A DNA stretch of 64,000 nucleotides from Methylobacterium sp. WL1. Lineage in GTDB: Bacteria > Pseudomonadota > Alphaproteobacteria > Rhizobiales > Beijerinckiaceae. The position numbers and the translations under genes were made by a program. Shown piece by piece: positions 28,574 through 39,012 of the stretch. Under the pieces are notes generated by a model. It worked only from the letters and a program-made list of their open reading frames with translations. It was not told the DNA's origin and ran no database searches. The DNA lies in NCBI RefSeq assembly GCF_008000895.1, contig NZ_CP042823.1:6036501-6100500 (forward strand), given 5' to 3'. The first letter of the stretch is position 1. Each line of letters opens with the position of its first letter.

Positions 28574-29001
28574 CGTACCTCTTGGCGGGGATCGACAGTG
28601 GGGATTTCGAAGGTCGAACCTTCGAAACGTCCGGCGGGCATAGCCGTCACCGGGCAACGCGCAAGGGCGCATCTCAGCCCAGCCAGGATATAGGTTTTCC
28701 GAACGCGTTCTGCTCGGGCCAAAATTAAGAATACCGATCAGCAACGCGTTACACGAGCGGCCTCTTGCGATCAGCACTGCGGTCAAACACGCTTCATGAT
28801 GTTGCGGGCGTTCAGCAACACCCAGTAAGACGGCAACGCTTGGCCGCCTATCCAGTATGGGGGCGAGCAACCGGGGAACGGTGATCCAGCGTGCGGCGGT
28901 CCTGTACGCCCGCACGGACGTCCCCCGGGAAGTCCCGGGCGCCCCTGGCGTCCGGTCTTGTCGCGTGGACGGCACGAACAGGGGCCCCGGGAGATACGCT
29001 C
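28574..29001. other. Divergent intergenic region, recR and pckA
   Basis: About 430 bases. The part around 28690-28800 is clearly lower in GC (AAAATTAAGAATACCGATC), consistent with promoters for pckA. The pckA frame stays open upstream to 28891, but those residues do not fit the family. No other gene is seen. Confidence 0.4.
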
Positions 29002-30621
<1,620 letters not shown>

Positions 30622-30657
30622 CATGTGGATCGGGCGGCGGTTGCCGCTGCCGCCCGT

Positions 30658-30880
30658 TCACCCGAGCCCGCTCAGCAACTTCGCCAGCAGCGCGTTCAGC
30701 GTGCGCTGCTCGCCATCCGTCTGGACGGCAAGGATCTTGCGCTCGGTCTCGACATGGACCGGCAGCAGGGTGTCGATCAGCGCTTTGCCCGCATCCGTCA
30801 GCGCCACCAATGTCCCGCGTCGGTCCGTCGGATGTTTGCGCCGCTCGATCAGATCGGCTTTCTCCAGGTGGTCGATCTGC
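30658..30880 (-). pseudogene. C-terminal fragment of a MarR-family regulator
   Basis: The minus strand reads IDHLEKADLIERRKHPTDRRG, then TLVALTDAGKALIDTLLPVH and a tail ending AKLLSGLG before a stop. That is the recognition-helix end, wing and final helix of a MarR protein. The first 60-70 residues are missing: at about 30880 the sequence switches to an unrelated plus-strand fragment. No start codon is available, so it is a truncated gene. Confidence 0.65.
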
Positions 30881-30998
30881 GATCACCGGCGAGGGCCTCG
30901 CGGTTGCGCTGCTGGGCGAGAGCTTCCCGCCGATCCTCGCGCTGGCAATTCCGCTCATCCTGGCCAGGGTCGTCCTGGTGAGCCGCCGGCCGCGGTGA
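30879..30998 (+). pseudogene. C-terminal fragment resembling an EamA/DMT transporter
   Basis: Plus strand reads ITGEGLAVALLGESFPPILA, then LAIPLILARVVLVSRRPR and a stop. This resembles the last helix pair of a drug/metabolite (EamA) transporter, where an LLGE motif precedes the final helix. The rest of the transporter is missing, and the fragment starts where the MarR fragment ends. The family assignment is tentative because it is only about 40 residues. Confidence 0.45.
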
Positions 30999-31022
30999 CG
31001 CGGACGCGGCTCGAGCCCGCGC

Positions 31023-31346
31023 CTAGAACGGCAGCTTCATGCCGGGCGGCAGGGGCAGGCCCTTGGTCAACTCGGCCATCCGCTCCTGCATGGTCGCCTC
31101 GGCCTTGCCGCGGGCGTCGTTGCAGGCGGCCACGATCAGATCCTCGAGGATCTCGCGCTCGTCGGCGACCAACAGGGAGGGGTCGAGCGTGACGCCCTTC
31201 ATCTGACCCTTGGCGGACATGGTTACCCGCACGGAACCGCCGCCCGAGGCGCCGGTCACCTCGATCTCGTCGAGCTCGGCCTGCAGGGAGCCCATCTTCT
31301 CCTGCATGGCCTGAGCCTGCTTCATGATGCCCATCAGGTCGCGCAT
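31023..31346 (-). CDS. YbaB/EbfC nucleoid-associated protein
   Basis: 107 aa. MRDLMGIMKQAQAMQEKMGS, ASGGGSVRVTMSAKGQMKGV and EDLIVAACNDARGKAE are typical of YbaB. The dimer binds DNA. It follows dnaX by 80 bases in the same orientation, the conserved pair; recR, the usual third gene, has been displaced. Confidence 0.95.
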   Translation of the reverse strand: MRDLMGIMKQAQAMQEKMGSLQAELDEIEVTGASGGGSVRVTMSAKGQMKGVTLDPSLLVADEREILEDLIVAACNDARGKAEATMQERMAELTKGLPLPPGMKLPF

Positions 31347-31426
31347 GCAGCTCTCTCGTGTGGTGTCTCGGTCAGTCTACTTGGGTATCGCGTCGGCCCG
31401 CCGCCATGTGGGACGGCGCCTGCGTG

Positions 31427-33318
31427 TCAGAAGTCGTCGTCCGGGGCCTCGTCCGCCGGCACCGGATCGCCGTCCCCCGGGATCTCCTGATCGGGCGAGG
31501 GGAGCGGCGCGGTCTCCCGCACATCCACGATCTCCGCGCCGGGGAAGCGGGTCAGCACCTCACGGACGAACGGGTCGGCGGCGGCATTCTCGCGGCGGGT
31601 CTCTGTCGCGGCCTTTACGGCGGCGTCGAGGGTCGGGGCGCCGGCCTCCTTCGAGACCGCGACGACCCAGCGTTGGCCAGTCCAGCGCAGGATCGCGGCG
31701 GCGATGTCGGTGGCCAGCGTCGCCCGGCCGCCCGGGGCGAGGGCGAACTCGATCCGCCCCTCCTCGAAGCGTACGAGGTGGACGTCGCGCTCCAGGGCGG
31801 TCTTCAGCAGGATGTCGCGGTTGGCATCGGCCAGCGCCACCACGTCCTCGAACCGGGCGAGCCGTGGCGCGGGCGGCGCAGCCGGGCGCTCGGCCGGGGC
31901 GGCCATGACGGAGGGGCGGCCATCGCCACCGGCGCCGCCATTGAAGCGGCAGCGGGCGCCGCCATCGGTGCGGAGACCGACATGGGACGGGGTGCGACGG
32001 CCGCTGCCGTCTGCCCACCACCGCGCAGGTCGGGAATCGGCGGCAGGGGCGGACGGCCGGAGGATGGCGGCGCCTCCTCGGTCGGTGCCGCCGCGGCCTC
32101 GGCCTTGAGCTGGCGCAGGGCCTCGTCCGGTGTCGGCAGGTCGGCCGCGTAGGCTAGGCGGACGATCGCCATCTCGGCCGCCGCCAGCGGGCGGGGCGCA
32201 GCCTGGACCTCGGGGATCGCCTTGAGCAGGATCTGCCAGGCCCGCGACAGGGCGCGGATCGAGAGCTGTTCCGCGAACTGGCCGCCGCGGACCCGCTCGG
32301 TCTCGCTGAGCGTCGGGTCGGAGGCGGTCTCCGGCACGGCCTTCAGGCGGGTCACGAGGTGGGTGAAGGCCGCGAGGTCGGACAGCACCACCGAGGGGTC
32401 GGCACCGGAATCGTATTGCGCCCGCAATTCGGCGAACGCCGCCGGCACCGAACCGCGCATCACCGCCTCGAACAGGTCGAGGATGCGCGCCCGGTCGGCC
32501 AAGCCCAGCATGTCGCGGACGCTCTGTGCGGTGACGGCGCCCGCGCCGTGCGCGATGGCCTGGTCCAGCAGCGAGAGCGCGTCGCGGACCGAGCCCTCGG
32601 CCGCACGCACGATGGCGCTCAACGCCTCGTCCTCGGCCTCGACCTTCTCGGCCGCGCAGACCTTGGCGAGATGCGCGTGCAGGACCGGCGCCTCGACCCG
32701 GCGCAGGTCGAACCGCTGGCAGCGCGACAGGATCGTCACCGGGACCTTGCGGATCTCCGTGGTGGCGAACACGAACTTGGCGTGGGGCGGCGGCTCCTCC
32801 AGCGTCTTCAGGAAGGCGTTGAACGCCTTCTCGGAGAGCATGTGGACCTCGTCCACGATGTAGACCTTGTAGCGGGCCGAGACCGGCCCATACCGGATGC
32901 CGTCGATGATCGCCCGCACGTCGTCGATGCCGGTGTGCGAGGCGGCATCCATCTCCAGCACGTCCATGTGCCGGGATTCCATGATCGCCGCGCAGTGCAG
33001 GCCGAGTTCCGGCATCGAGACGGTCGGGCCGGTATCGGGGACGCCGGCGCGGGCGTAGTTGAGGCCGCGGGCGAGGATGCGGGCGGTGGTGGTCTTGCCG
33101 ACCCCGCGCACGCCGGTCAGCATCCAGGCCTGGGGAATGCGGTTGGCCGAGAACCCGTTGGCCAGCGTCCGGACCATCGCGTCCTGGCCGATCAGGTCGC
33201 CGAAATTGGTCGGACGGTATTTCCGCGCCAGCACCCGATAGGGCGTCACCGCGCCAGCGGGGCTCGCGAACCCGGGCAGGCCCGGCTCGTCGTCAGGCGT
33301 GCCGGTCGTAGCGTCCAT
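31427..33318 (-). CDS. dnaX: DNA polymerase III subunit gamma/tau, frame broken near 31907
   Basis: ATG at 33318 (MDATTGTPDDEPG). AAA+ clamp-loader core: YRVLARKYRPTNFGDLIGQD, Walker A GVRGVGKTTTARIL, DEVHMLSEKAFNAFLKTLEE, SRC box ILSRCQRFD. The zinc-finger Cys set of E. coli DnaX is mostly absent. After about 470 residues, in an Ala/Pro-rich linker, the frame runs out into 35 unrelated residues and stops at 31804. The expected tau C-terminal domain (FEDVVALADANRDILL onward) continues in the minus-one frame to 31427. Either one base is missing (an extra G in TCCGTCATG would restore one 629-residue protein) or ribosomes shift frame here. Confidence 0.85.
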
Positions 33319-33367
33319 GCCGTATCGGGTCGGGCTGCCGAGCGCCAAGAAACGAGGCAAGAAATAA

Positions 33368-33468
33368 GGTGGGAGGCTGGACGAAGACCCGCTCGGTCTC
33401 GTTAGGGCTGCTTCCTTCCGGACCTGACCCGGTTGGCGAGTGAAACGTCCCTCGCCAACCCCCCGCCG
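33368..33468 (-). ncRNA. ffs: Signal recognition particle 4.5S RNA
   Basis: The minus strand holds the near-invariant SRP core GGTCAGGTCCGGAAGGAAGC at about 33431-33412. Flanks pair into the expected long hairpin: GGTTGGCGAG with CTCGCCAACC on the 5' side, and GGCGGGGGG at the 5' end with CCTCCCACC at the 3' end. Length about 100 bases, a small bacterial SRP RNA. It lies just upstream of dnaX, a frequent alphaproteobacterial position. Ends are approximate to a few bases. Confidence 0.93.
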
Positions 33469-33506
33469 GCTATATGGCCGGGCTCTTTGCCGAACGCAAG
33501 CGCCGG

Positions 33507-33767
33507 CTACTCGGCCTTGCGCTTGACCACGGCGAGGGTCTTGGGATCGAGCTTCAGGTCGAACTGCTTGCCGTTGGCGTCGATCGCGTCGTCGACCTCG
33601 ATCATGCCGTCGTCGAGCTCGATCTCCTTCCACTTGGTGAAGCCCTCCTGGCGAAGCATGGCCTCGACCTTGGCCTGCTGGTCGGGCGGGAGCTTCTCGT
33701 CGGCCCGGGCGACGCTAGTGAGGCCGGCGGCCAGGGTGAGGGCGAGGAGGGGGGCGGCGAGGCGCAT
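33507..33767 (-). CDS. Exported PepSY-domain protein
   Basis: 86 aa. Signal peptide about residues 1-22 (MRLAAPLLALTLAAGLTSVARA). The mature part, DQQAKVEAMLRQEGFTKWKEIELDDGMIEV followed by FDLKLDPKTLAVVKRK, is a single small PepSY-like domain. Such proteins sit in the periplasm and may bind or inhibit other proteins; no precise role is known. Monocistronic, with ffs downstream. Confidence 0.8.
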   Translation of the reverse strand: MRLAAPLLALTLAAGLTSVARADEKLPPDQQAKVEAMLRQEGFTKWKEIELDDGMIEVDDAIDANGKQFDLKLDPKTLAVVKRKAE

Positions 33768-33925
33768 GAGGGGCTCCGTTTCGGTGTTGCGTGCCGCCTT
33801 TGAACAGGAAGACCGCGCCCAGGTTCCGCGTGAACCGCGATCCTCTTGAGGCCGCTTCGATTTTCCCGCACAGCTAAGGTTGCCCGTTGCGCCGCTCCGG
33901 CGCCGCGGCCCAGGACTGCCGACCT

Positions 33926-35464
33926 ATGGTCACACGCGTCGCCACCGTGGCGTTCGAGGGGATCGAGGCCCGGGCCGTGGACGTGCAGGTCCAGATCATC
34001 CCGGGCAACGTCGTCTTCAACGTGGTCGGCCTGCGCGATAAGGCGGTGGCCGAATCGCGCGAGCGGGTGCGTGGCGCGCTGATCGCCTCGGGTCTTGCGC
34101 TGCCGGCCAAGCGCATCACCGTCAACCTGGCCCCGGCCGACCTGCCCAAGGAGGGCTCGCACTACGACCTCCCGATCGCCCTTGGCGTCATGGCGGCGAT
34201 CGGGGCGATCCCGGCCGATGCGCTGGGGGGCTATTGCGTGCTCGGCGAGTTGGCGTTGGACGGCAGCATCACGGCGGTGAGCGGGGTCCTACCGGCGGCC
34301 ATCGCGGCGGGGGCCCGCGGCCTCGGGCTGATCTGCCCGGCCGCGACCGGGTCCGAGGCGGCCTGGGCGGGAGGCGATCTCGACGTGCTCGCCCCGCGCT
34401 CGCTGATCCAACTCGCCAACCACTTCAAGGGCAGCCAGGTCATGGCCCGGCCGGAACCGTCCGTGGCCAGCCTGGCCGGCCCGCTGCCGGATCTCTCCGA
34501 CATCAAGGGTCAGGAGGGCGCCAAGCGGGCCCTGGAGATCGCGGCGGCGGGTGGCCACAACCTTCTGATGAACGGGCCGCCCGGCTCCGGAAAGTCGATG
34601 CTCGCCGCCCGGCTGCCGTCGATCCTGCCACCGCTGACGCCGCGGGAATTGCTCGACATCTCCATGATCCAGTCGGTGGCGGGCCAGCTGAAGGGCGGCG
34701 CGCTCTCGAACCGCCGGCCGTTCCGGCAACCGCATCACTCGGCCTCGATGGCCGCGCTCGTCGGCGGCGGCCTCGGCGCGCGACCCGGGGAGGTGTCGCT
34801 CGCCCATGGCGGCGTGCTGTTCCTGGACGAACTGCCCGAGTTCAACCCGCAGGCGCTCGACAGCCTGCGGCAGCCGATGGAGACCGGGGAGGTGATGATC
34901 GCCCGGGCGAACCACCGGGTGACCTACCCGGCGCGCTTCCAGCTCGTGGCGGCCATGAACCCATGCCGCTGCGGGCAAGGATTGGAGCCCGGCTATGCCT
35001 GCCGGCGCGGGCCGAACGCGCGCTGCATGGCGCAATACCAATCGCGGATCTCCGGGCCGATGCTCGACCGGATCGACCTGCGCATCGAGGTCCCCGCGGT
35101 CACGGCCGCCGACCTGATCCTGCCGCCCCCGGCCGAGGGCTCCCGCGAGGCCGCCGCCCGGGTCGCCGAAGCCCGCAATCGACAGACGACGCGCTACGCC
35201 GCCCACGCCCTGCCGGCAGCCACCACCAACGCCACATGCCCGGCGACGTTGATTGAGGCGGTGGCAAGCCCCGATGCCGAGGGCACGGCACTGATCCGGC
35301 AGGCGGCCGAGAGCATGCGGCTCTCCGCCCGCGGCTTCCACCGCACCCTGCGGGTGGCGCGGACGCTGGCCGACCTCGACGGCGAGGCGCAGGTGCGCCG
35401 GCTGCACCTGGCCGAGGCCTTGTCCTATCGCGGCCGGAGCGACGCGTCGGCGGCGGCCGCGTGA
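33926..35464 (+). CDS. YifB/ComM family Mg-chelatase-like AAA+ ATPase
   Basis: 512 aa from ATG 33926 (MVTRVATVAFEGIEARAVDV). An N-terminal Lon-S16-like ChlI domain (1-165) is followed by an AAA+ core: Walker A NGPPGSGKSMLAARLP, Walker B GGVLFLDELPEF, sensor AMNPCRCG; the C-terminal Mg_chelatase_C domain has a Cys set (CRCGQG, YACRRGPNARC) and IEVPAV. ComM-type proteins are helicases that promote branch migration in natural transformation and recombination. The kinase-phosphatase gene starts inside its stop codon (GTGA). Confidence 0.93.
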   Translation: MVTRVATVAFEGIEARAVDVQVQIIPGNVVFNVVGLRDKAVAESRERVRGALIASGLALPAKRITVNLAPADLPKEGSHYDLPIALGVMAAIGAIPADALGGYCVLGELALDGSITAVSGVLPAAIAAGARGLGLICPAATGSEAAWAGGDLDVLAPRSLIQLANHFKGSQVMARPEPSVASLAGPLPDLSDIKGQEGAKRALEIAAAGGHNLLMNGPPGSGKSMLAARLPSILPPLTPRELLDISMIQSVAGQLKGGALSNRRPFRQPHHSASMAALVGGGLGARPGEVSLAHGGVLFLDELPEFNPQALDSLRQPMETGEVMIARANHRVTYPARFQLVAAMNPCRCGQGLEPGYACRRGPNARCMAQYQSRISGPMLDRIDLRIEVPAVTAADLILPPPAEGSREAAARVAEARNRQTTRYAAHALPAATTNATCPATLIEAVASPDAEGTALIRQAAESMRLSARGFHRTLRVARTLADLDGEAQVRRLHLAEALSYRGRSDASAAAA

Positions 35465-37203
35465 GTACGGACCTGACCGTCACGATCGGACAGGCCAGCG
35501 CGGCCGGCCGCAAGGACGCGAATCAGGATTTCCACGGTGCCCTGGTGCCGGTGCAGCCGGCACTCGGTCTCAAGGGCATCGCGGTGGCGCTGGCCGACGG
35601 CATCAGCAGCAGCGCGGTCGGCGCGCTGGCGAGCGAGACCGCGGTCAAGAGCTTCCTCGGCGACTATTACGCCACCCCGGACACGTGGGCGGTGAAGAGT
35701 TCGGCGCAGCGGGTGATCGCGGCAACGAATTCCTGGCTCTACGCGCAGACGCGGCGCGGGCGCGATCCTTACGATGCCGACAAGGGCTACGTCACCACCT
35801 TCGATGCGCTGATCCTGAAGGCGCGCACCGCGCACCTGTTCCATGTCGGCGATGCCCGGATCTGGCGTGTCGCCGGCCGGTCCTTGGAGCAGCTCACCGA
35901 GGATCACAGGGTCGTGGTCTCGGCGGCGGAATCGTATCTCGGCCGCGCGCTCGGGGCGGGCGGTCATGTCGAGATCGACTACCACACGGCGAGCCTGGAC
36001 GCCGGCGACGTCTTCGTGCTGACAACCGACGGCGTTCACGAGCACGTCCGGCCGCGCGACCTGGCCGCGATGATCGCGGCCGCCGAGGACGATCTCGACG
36101 CCGCCGCCTGGGCGATCGTGGAGGCCGCGCACGCCGCCGGCAGCCCGGACAACCTCACGGTCCAGATCATCCGCATCGAAGCCGTGCCCGATGGCGAGCC
36201 GGCCGACCTGCTCGGCGGCGTCGAGGGACTCGATCCCGCGCCGTTGCTCGATCCGCCGGCCGATTTCGACGGCTACCGGCTGCTGCGCATCCTGCATTCC
36301 GGGCCGCGCAGCCGGGTCTACCTGGCGCTTGACGCGGAGACCGGGGATCCGGTCGCGCTGAAGGTCCTTTCGCTCGATCTGCGCGACGACCCGGCCCAGC
36401 GCAAGCGGTTCGCCCTGGAGGAGTGGATCGCCCGGCGCATCGACAGCCCGCACGTGCTCAAGGCCCATCCACAGAGCCGCCGCCGCAGCCACCTCTACAC
36501 GGTCATGCGCTACGTCGAGGGCCAGACCCTGACCCAGTGGATGCGCGATCACCCTGCGCCCGAGTTGGAAGCGGTGCGCGGCCTCGTCGAGCAGATGGCC
36601 AAGGGCGTGCAAGCCTTCCACCGAAAGGAGATGGTCCATCAGGACCTGCGCCCCGACAACGTCCTGATCGACACCGCCGGAACCGTCCAGGTCATCGATT
36701 TCGGGGCCACCCGGGTGGCCGGGGTGGTGGAGGGCGATCCCCGGAACGATGCCGCCGAGATCCTGGGGACCGTGCAGTACACGGCGCCGGAAGGCTTCCT
36801 GGGCGAGCCGTCGACGGCCGGCTCCGACATTTTCGCGGCGGGCGTGATGACGTACCAGATGCTCACCGGCCGGCTGCCCTACGGTGACCGGGTGCCCCGG
36901 GCGTTGACGCGCGCGGCCCAGCGCAAGCTCCGCTACGTCTCGGCCCGCAACGCCCGGCCGCTGCTGCCGGCCTGGGTCGACGGGGCGCTGCGCAAGGCCG
37001 TGCATCCCGATCCCGCCCGGCGGTACCAGGCGCTCTCGGAATTCGTCCACGATCTCCGGTACCCCAATCCCGGTTTGACGGAGACCCGCCGGGCGTCGCT
37101 GCTGGAGCGCGTTCCGCTGCTGTTCTGGCGGCTTCTGTCGCTGGTGCTGGGCCTCACCGCGCTCGGGTTGGCCGGTATCCTGATCGCCCACCCGCCCCGG
37201 TGA
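35461..37203 (+). CDS. PP2C phosphatase and Ser/Thr kinase in one membrane-anchored protein
   Basis: 580 aa, GTG start overlapping the yifB/comM stop by four bases. Residues 1-240 are a PP2C phosphatase with acidic metal sites (KDANQD, VALADGISSS, HVGDARIW, LTTDGVHE, GSPDNLTVQI). Residues about 265-530 are a eukaryotic-type kinase: Lys in VALKVLSL, catalytic loop HQDLRPDN, metal-binding DFG in IDFGATRVAG. The C-terminus (555-575) is one membrane helix with no extracellular sensor. Having both activities in one chain suggests a self-resetting switch. Similar fusions exist in proteobacteria; the target is unknown. Confidence 0.92.
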   Translation: MSTDLTVTIGQASAAGRKDANQDFHGALVPVQPALGLKGIAVALADGISSSAVGALASETAVKSFLGDYYATPDTWAVKSSAQRVIAATNSWLYAQTRRGRDPYDADKGYVTTFDALILKARTAHLFHVGDARIWRVAGRSLEQLTEDHRVVVSAAESYLGRALGAGGHVEIDYHTASLDAGDVFVLTTDGVHEHVRPRDLAAMIAAAEDDLDAAAWAIVEAAHAAGSPDNLTVQIIRIEAVPDGEPADLLGGVEGLDPAPLLDPPADFDGYRLLRILHSGPRSRVYLALDAETGDPVALKVLSLDLRDDPAQRKRFALEEWIARRIDSPHVLKAHPQSRRRSHLYTVMRYVEGQTLTQWMRDHPAPELEAVRGLVEQMAKGVQAFHRKEMVHQDLRPDNVLIDTAGTVQVIDFGATRVAGVVEGDPRNDAAEILGTVQYTAPEGFLGEPSTAGSDIFAAGVMTYQMLTGRLPYGDRVPRALTRAAQRKLRYVSARNARPLLPAWVDGALRKAVHPDPARRYQALSEFVHDLRYPNPGLTETRRASLLERVPLLFWRLLSLVLGLTALGLAGILIAHPPR

Positions 37204-37212
37204 CCCGGCGCT

Positions 37213-37932
37213 TCAATCGTCGAGTTCGGGATACCGGCGGAAGATCCCGTCCTCGTTGAACGGGATGCGCCGGTCGCTCGCCAGGTAGGCGGCGATGCGC
37301 GGGCGCTGCGCCACCGCTTCGTGCAGCCGGGCGACATGCGGCGTGTCTCGCAGGGCAGCATTGGATGCGTTCGGGAAGGCGTAGCGCAATCCGGCGACCA
37401 GCTGGAACAGGGATAGGTCGGCGTAGGACAGCTTTGATCCGACCAGGCGTTCGCTCCCGTTCGCCGCCAGCACGCGCTCGAAATACCCGAAAAATTTGGG
37501 GATGCGGTCCTGGCGGAACCCTTCGGCCCGGCGCGCGGCCTCCGGCTTCTGGTCGGCGTAGTACAGGCCGACCCCGAGGGGATGGTGGGTGTCGTGGGCC
37601 TCGTCCACCGCGTCCGCGATGGTGAGCTGCAGCTGATGGGTCCAGATCCGGTCCGCCTCGGAGGCGCCCACGAGGCCGAGGCGCGGCCCGAGATACAGCA
37701 GGATCGCGGTGCTCTGGCCGATCACGACATCGCCGTCGCGCAAGAACGGCGGCGCGAAGGGCGGCCGGCGATTGCCCGGATCGGCGAGGCGGTCGAGCAT
37801 CGGCTCGATGCCGCCGGCCTCGTCGTCCCGCCGCGCGATGTCGACATAGTCGGCACCGGCCTCTTCGAGGGCGAGGCGGACGAACTCGCCGCGCCCCTGG
37901 ATCATCGGCCAGTAATGCAGCTCGTAGGGCAT
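37213..37932 (-). CDS. Glutathione S-transferase family protein
   Basis: 239 aa. Thioredoxin-fold half: YELHYWPMIQGRGEFVRLALEEAG, with Tyr near the start as likely catalytic residue, and the glutathione-binding VVIGQSTAILLYLG. Helical half with LSYADLSLFQLVAGL. It resembles sigma/alpha-type GSTs more than the bacterial beta class, and has a longer N-terminal insert (DIARRDDEAGGIEPML). Convergent with the kinase-phosphatase gene. Confidence 0.87.
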   Translation of the reverse strand: MPYELHYWPMIQGRGEFVRLALEEAGADYVDIARRDDEAGGIEPMLDRLADPGNRRPPFAPPFLRDGDVVIGQSTAILLYLGPRLGLVGASEADRIWTHQLQLTIADAVDEAHDTHHPLGVGLYYADQKPEAARRAEGFRQDRIPKFFGYFERVLAANGSERLVGSKLSYADLSLFQLVAGLRYAFPNASNAALRDTPHVARLHEAVAQRPRIAAYLASDRRIPFNEDGIFRRYPELDD

Positions 37933-37979
37933 CGCGTCTCCTCCACCGGGAAGGCGCGGTGCCGGCGCGTGGTTCCCGC

Positions 37980-38426
37980 TCAGTTGCCGCGGGCGTCGCC
38001 GTCGGTCGCCTTCTCGGGCAGCGGCTCGGCGCTGGCGACCGCCTTGTGGGCCAGCATCGGCTGCAGGTGCTCGGCGAGCTGCTGGTCCAGATGCTTGACG
38101 TAGGCGCCCTTGAAGTAGCGCTCACCCGTCTTTGCGCCGTAGAGCCGGTCATGGGCCTGGATCATCGCGGCCACCTCCGGGCGGCACAGGAACCCGGTGA
38201 TGCCCACCGCCTCGTACCAGTGGCCGGCCCGGGCCTCGGCCGTCGCCTTCGGGTTCGCCAGCACGGTCTCGGCGAAGCATTCCGTCGCCGCCTGCCGCAG
38301 CGGACCCAGCACCTTCTCGGCCTCCGCCTTGTTCACCACCGGGGCAGCCGGATGGCGGTGGGGACGCGCCTGAGCCGTCGATGCCAGCGCGAGGACGGCG
38401 AAGGTGGCGAGGATCGTGGACTTCAT
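37980..38426 (-). CDS. Exported hypothetical protein
   Basis: 148 aa from MKSTILATFAVLALASTAQA, a clear signal peptide cut after AQA. The mature region is helical with a single Cys pair (TECFAET, GFLCRPE) and no recognised domain. It is 47 bases upstream of the GST gene on the same strand, so possibly co-transcribed. Function unknown. Confidence 0.6.
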   Translation of the reverse strand: MKSTILATFAVLALASTAQARPHRHPAAPVVNKAEAEKVLGPLRQAATECFAETVLANPKATAEARAGHWYEAVGITGFLCRPEVAAMIQAHDRLYGAKTGERYFKGAYVKHLDQQLAEHLQPMLAHKAVASAEPLPEKATDGDARGN

Positions 38427-38552
38427 GCGGGCGGCCTCGTCGGGTGTCCGAATGGCGTTCAGCATTCCCTCATGATTGCGTCGGGATCGCGGCTGACGGG
38501 TCGCTGCATCCGCCCGATCTCGGGCAAGATGCGGACGATTTCGCGACCGCGC

Positions 38553-38978
38553 TCAGCGCCGCCGCTCGGCCCGCCAGCGGCCGCGGCAGGCGAGGGCGCC
38601 GGACGCGACCCAGGTGCCGGCGCCGAACCCGTTCGCGCCGGGCCGGCCGGCGACGTCGGCGGTGCCGAGACCGTTGGCGATGGAGCCCCGGACAATACCG
38701 TTCCGGGCGACGCTGCCCTGCACGACGAAGGCCGTCCCCATGAAGCGGGCCTGCCCGTGCTCGATGCGCACCGGGTATCGGTAGGCCCGGTCGCAGGGAC
38801 CGGATTCGGTGAGGATCTCGACGCTCCAGGTGCCGTCGAACCGGGAAGTGCCGTCGAACCGGGAAGTGCCGTCGAACCGGTCCGGAATCCGGACGCCCCG
38901 CGGCGTCGCCGCAGCGGGGACCGCGAGTCCGAGGATCAGAGCGGCGCCGGTCAGGCACCCGAAACGGCGTCGGCTCAT
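38553..38978 (-). CDS. Exported hypothetical protein with tandem DRFDGTS repeats
   Basis: 141 aa from MSRRRFGCLTGAALILGLAV; the Arg pair and hydrophobic stretch form a signal peptide cut near AAAT. Next come three copies of a six-residue unit (RFDGTS, RFDGTS, RFDGTW), encoded by 18-base repeats. The rest (WSVEILTESGPCDRAYRYPV to WVASGALACRGRW) looks like a small beta-barrel seen in several exported alphaproteobacterial proteins; two Cys may pair. Function unknown. mutA ends just downstream on its far side. Confidence 0.6.
   Translation of the reverse strand: MSRRRFGCLTGAALILGLAVPAAATPRGVRIPDRFDGTSRFDGTSRFDGTWSVEILTESGPCDRAYRYPVRIEHGQARFMGTAFVVQGSVARNGIVRGSIANGLGTADVAGRPGANGFGAGTWVASGALACRGRWRAERRR
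38829..38881. repeat. 18-bp tandem repeat within an exported-protein gene
   Basis: Two perfect copies and one nearly complete copy of the unit GTGCCGTCGAACCGGGAA. The unit is a multiple of three, so copy-number change would keep the frame and only alter the number of RFDGTS units. Confidence 0.85.
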
Positions 38979-39012
38979 GGCGATGATCGGGGCAGGCGGT
39001 CTCGTGATCGTC

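Noticed and set aside
28891..29001. N-terminal extension of PckA
   Set aside because: The extra 37 residues are Arg/Pro-rich and unlike the family; a ribosome site precedes the TTG at 29002.
31800..31990. Programmed frameshift with a slippery heptamer in dnaX
   Set aside because: No X-XXY-YYZ heptamer in the right phase was found; I report the frame break but do not claim a programmed site.
38829..38881. Tandem repeat read as a CRISPR array
   Set aside because: Units are contiguous without spacers and lie in frame inside a coding sequence; there are no cas genes.
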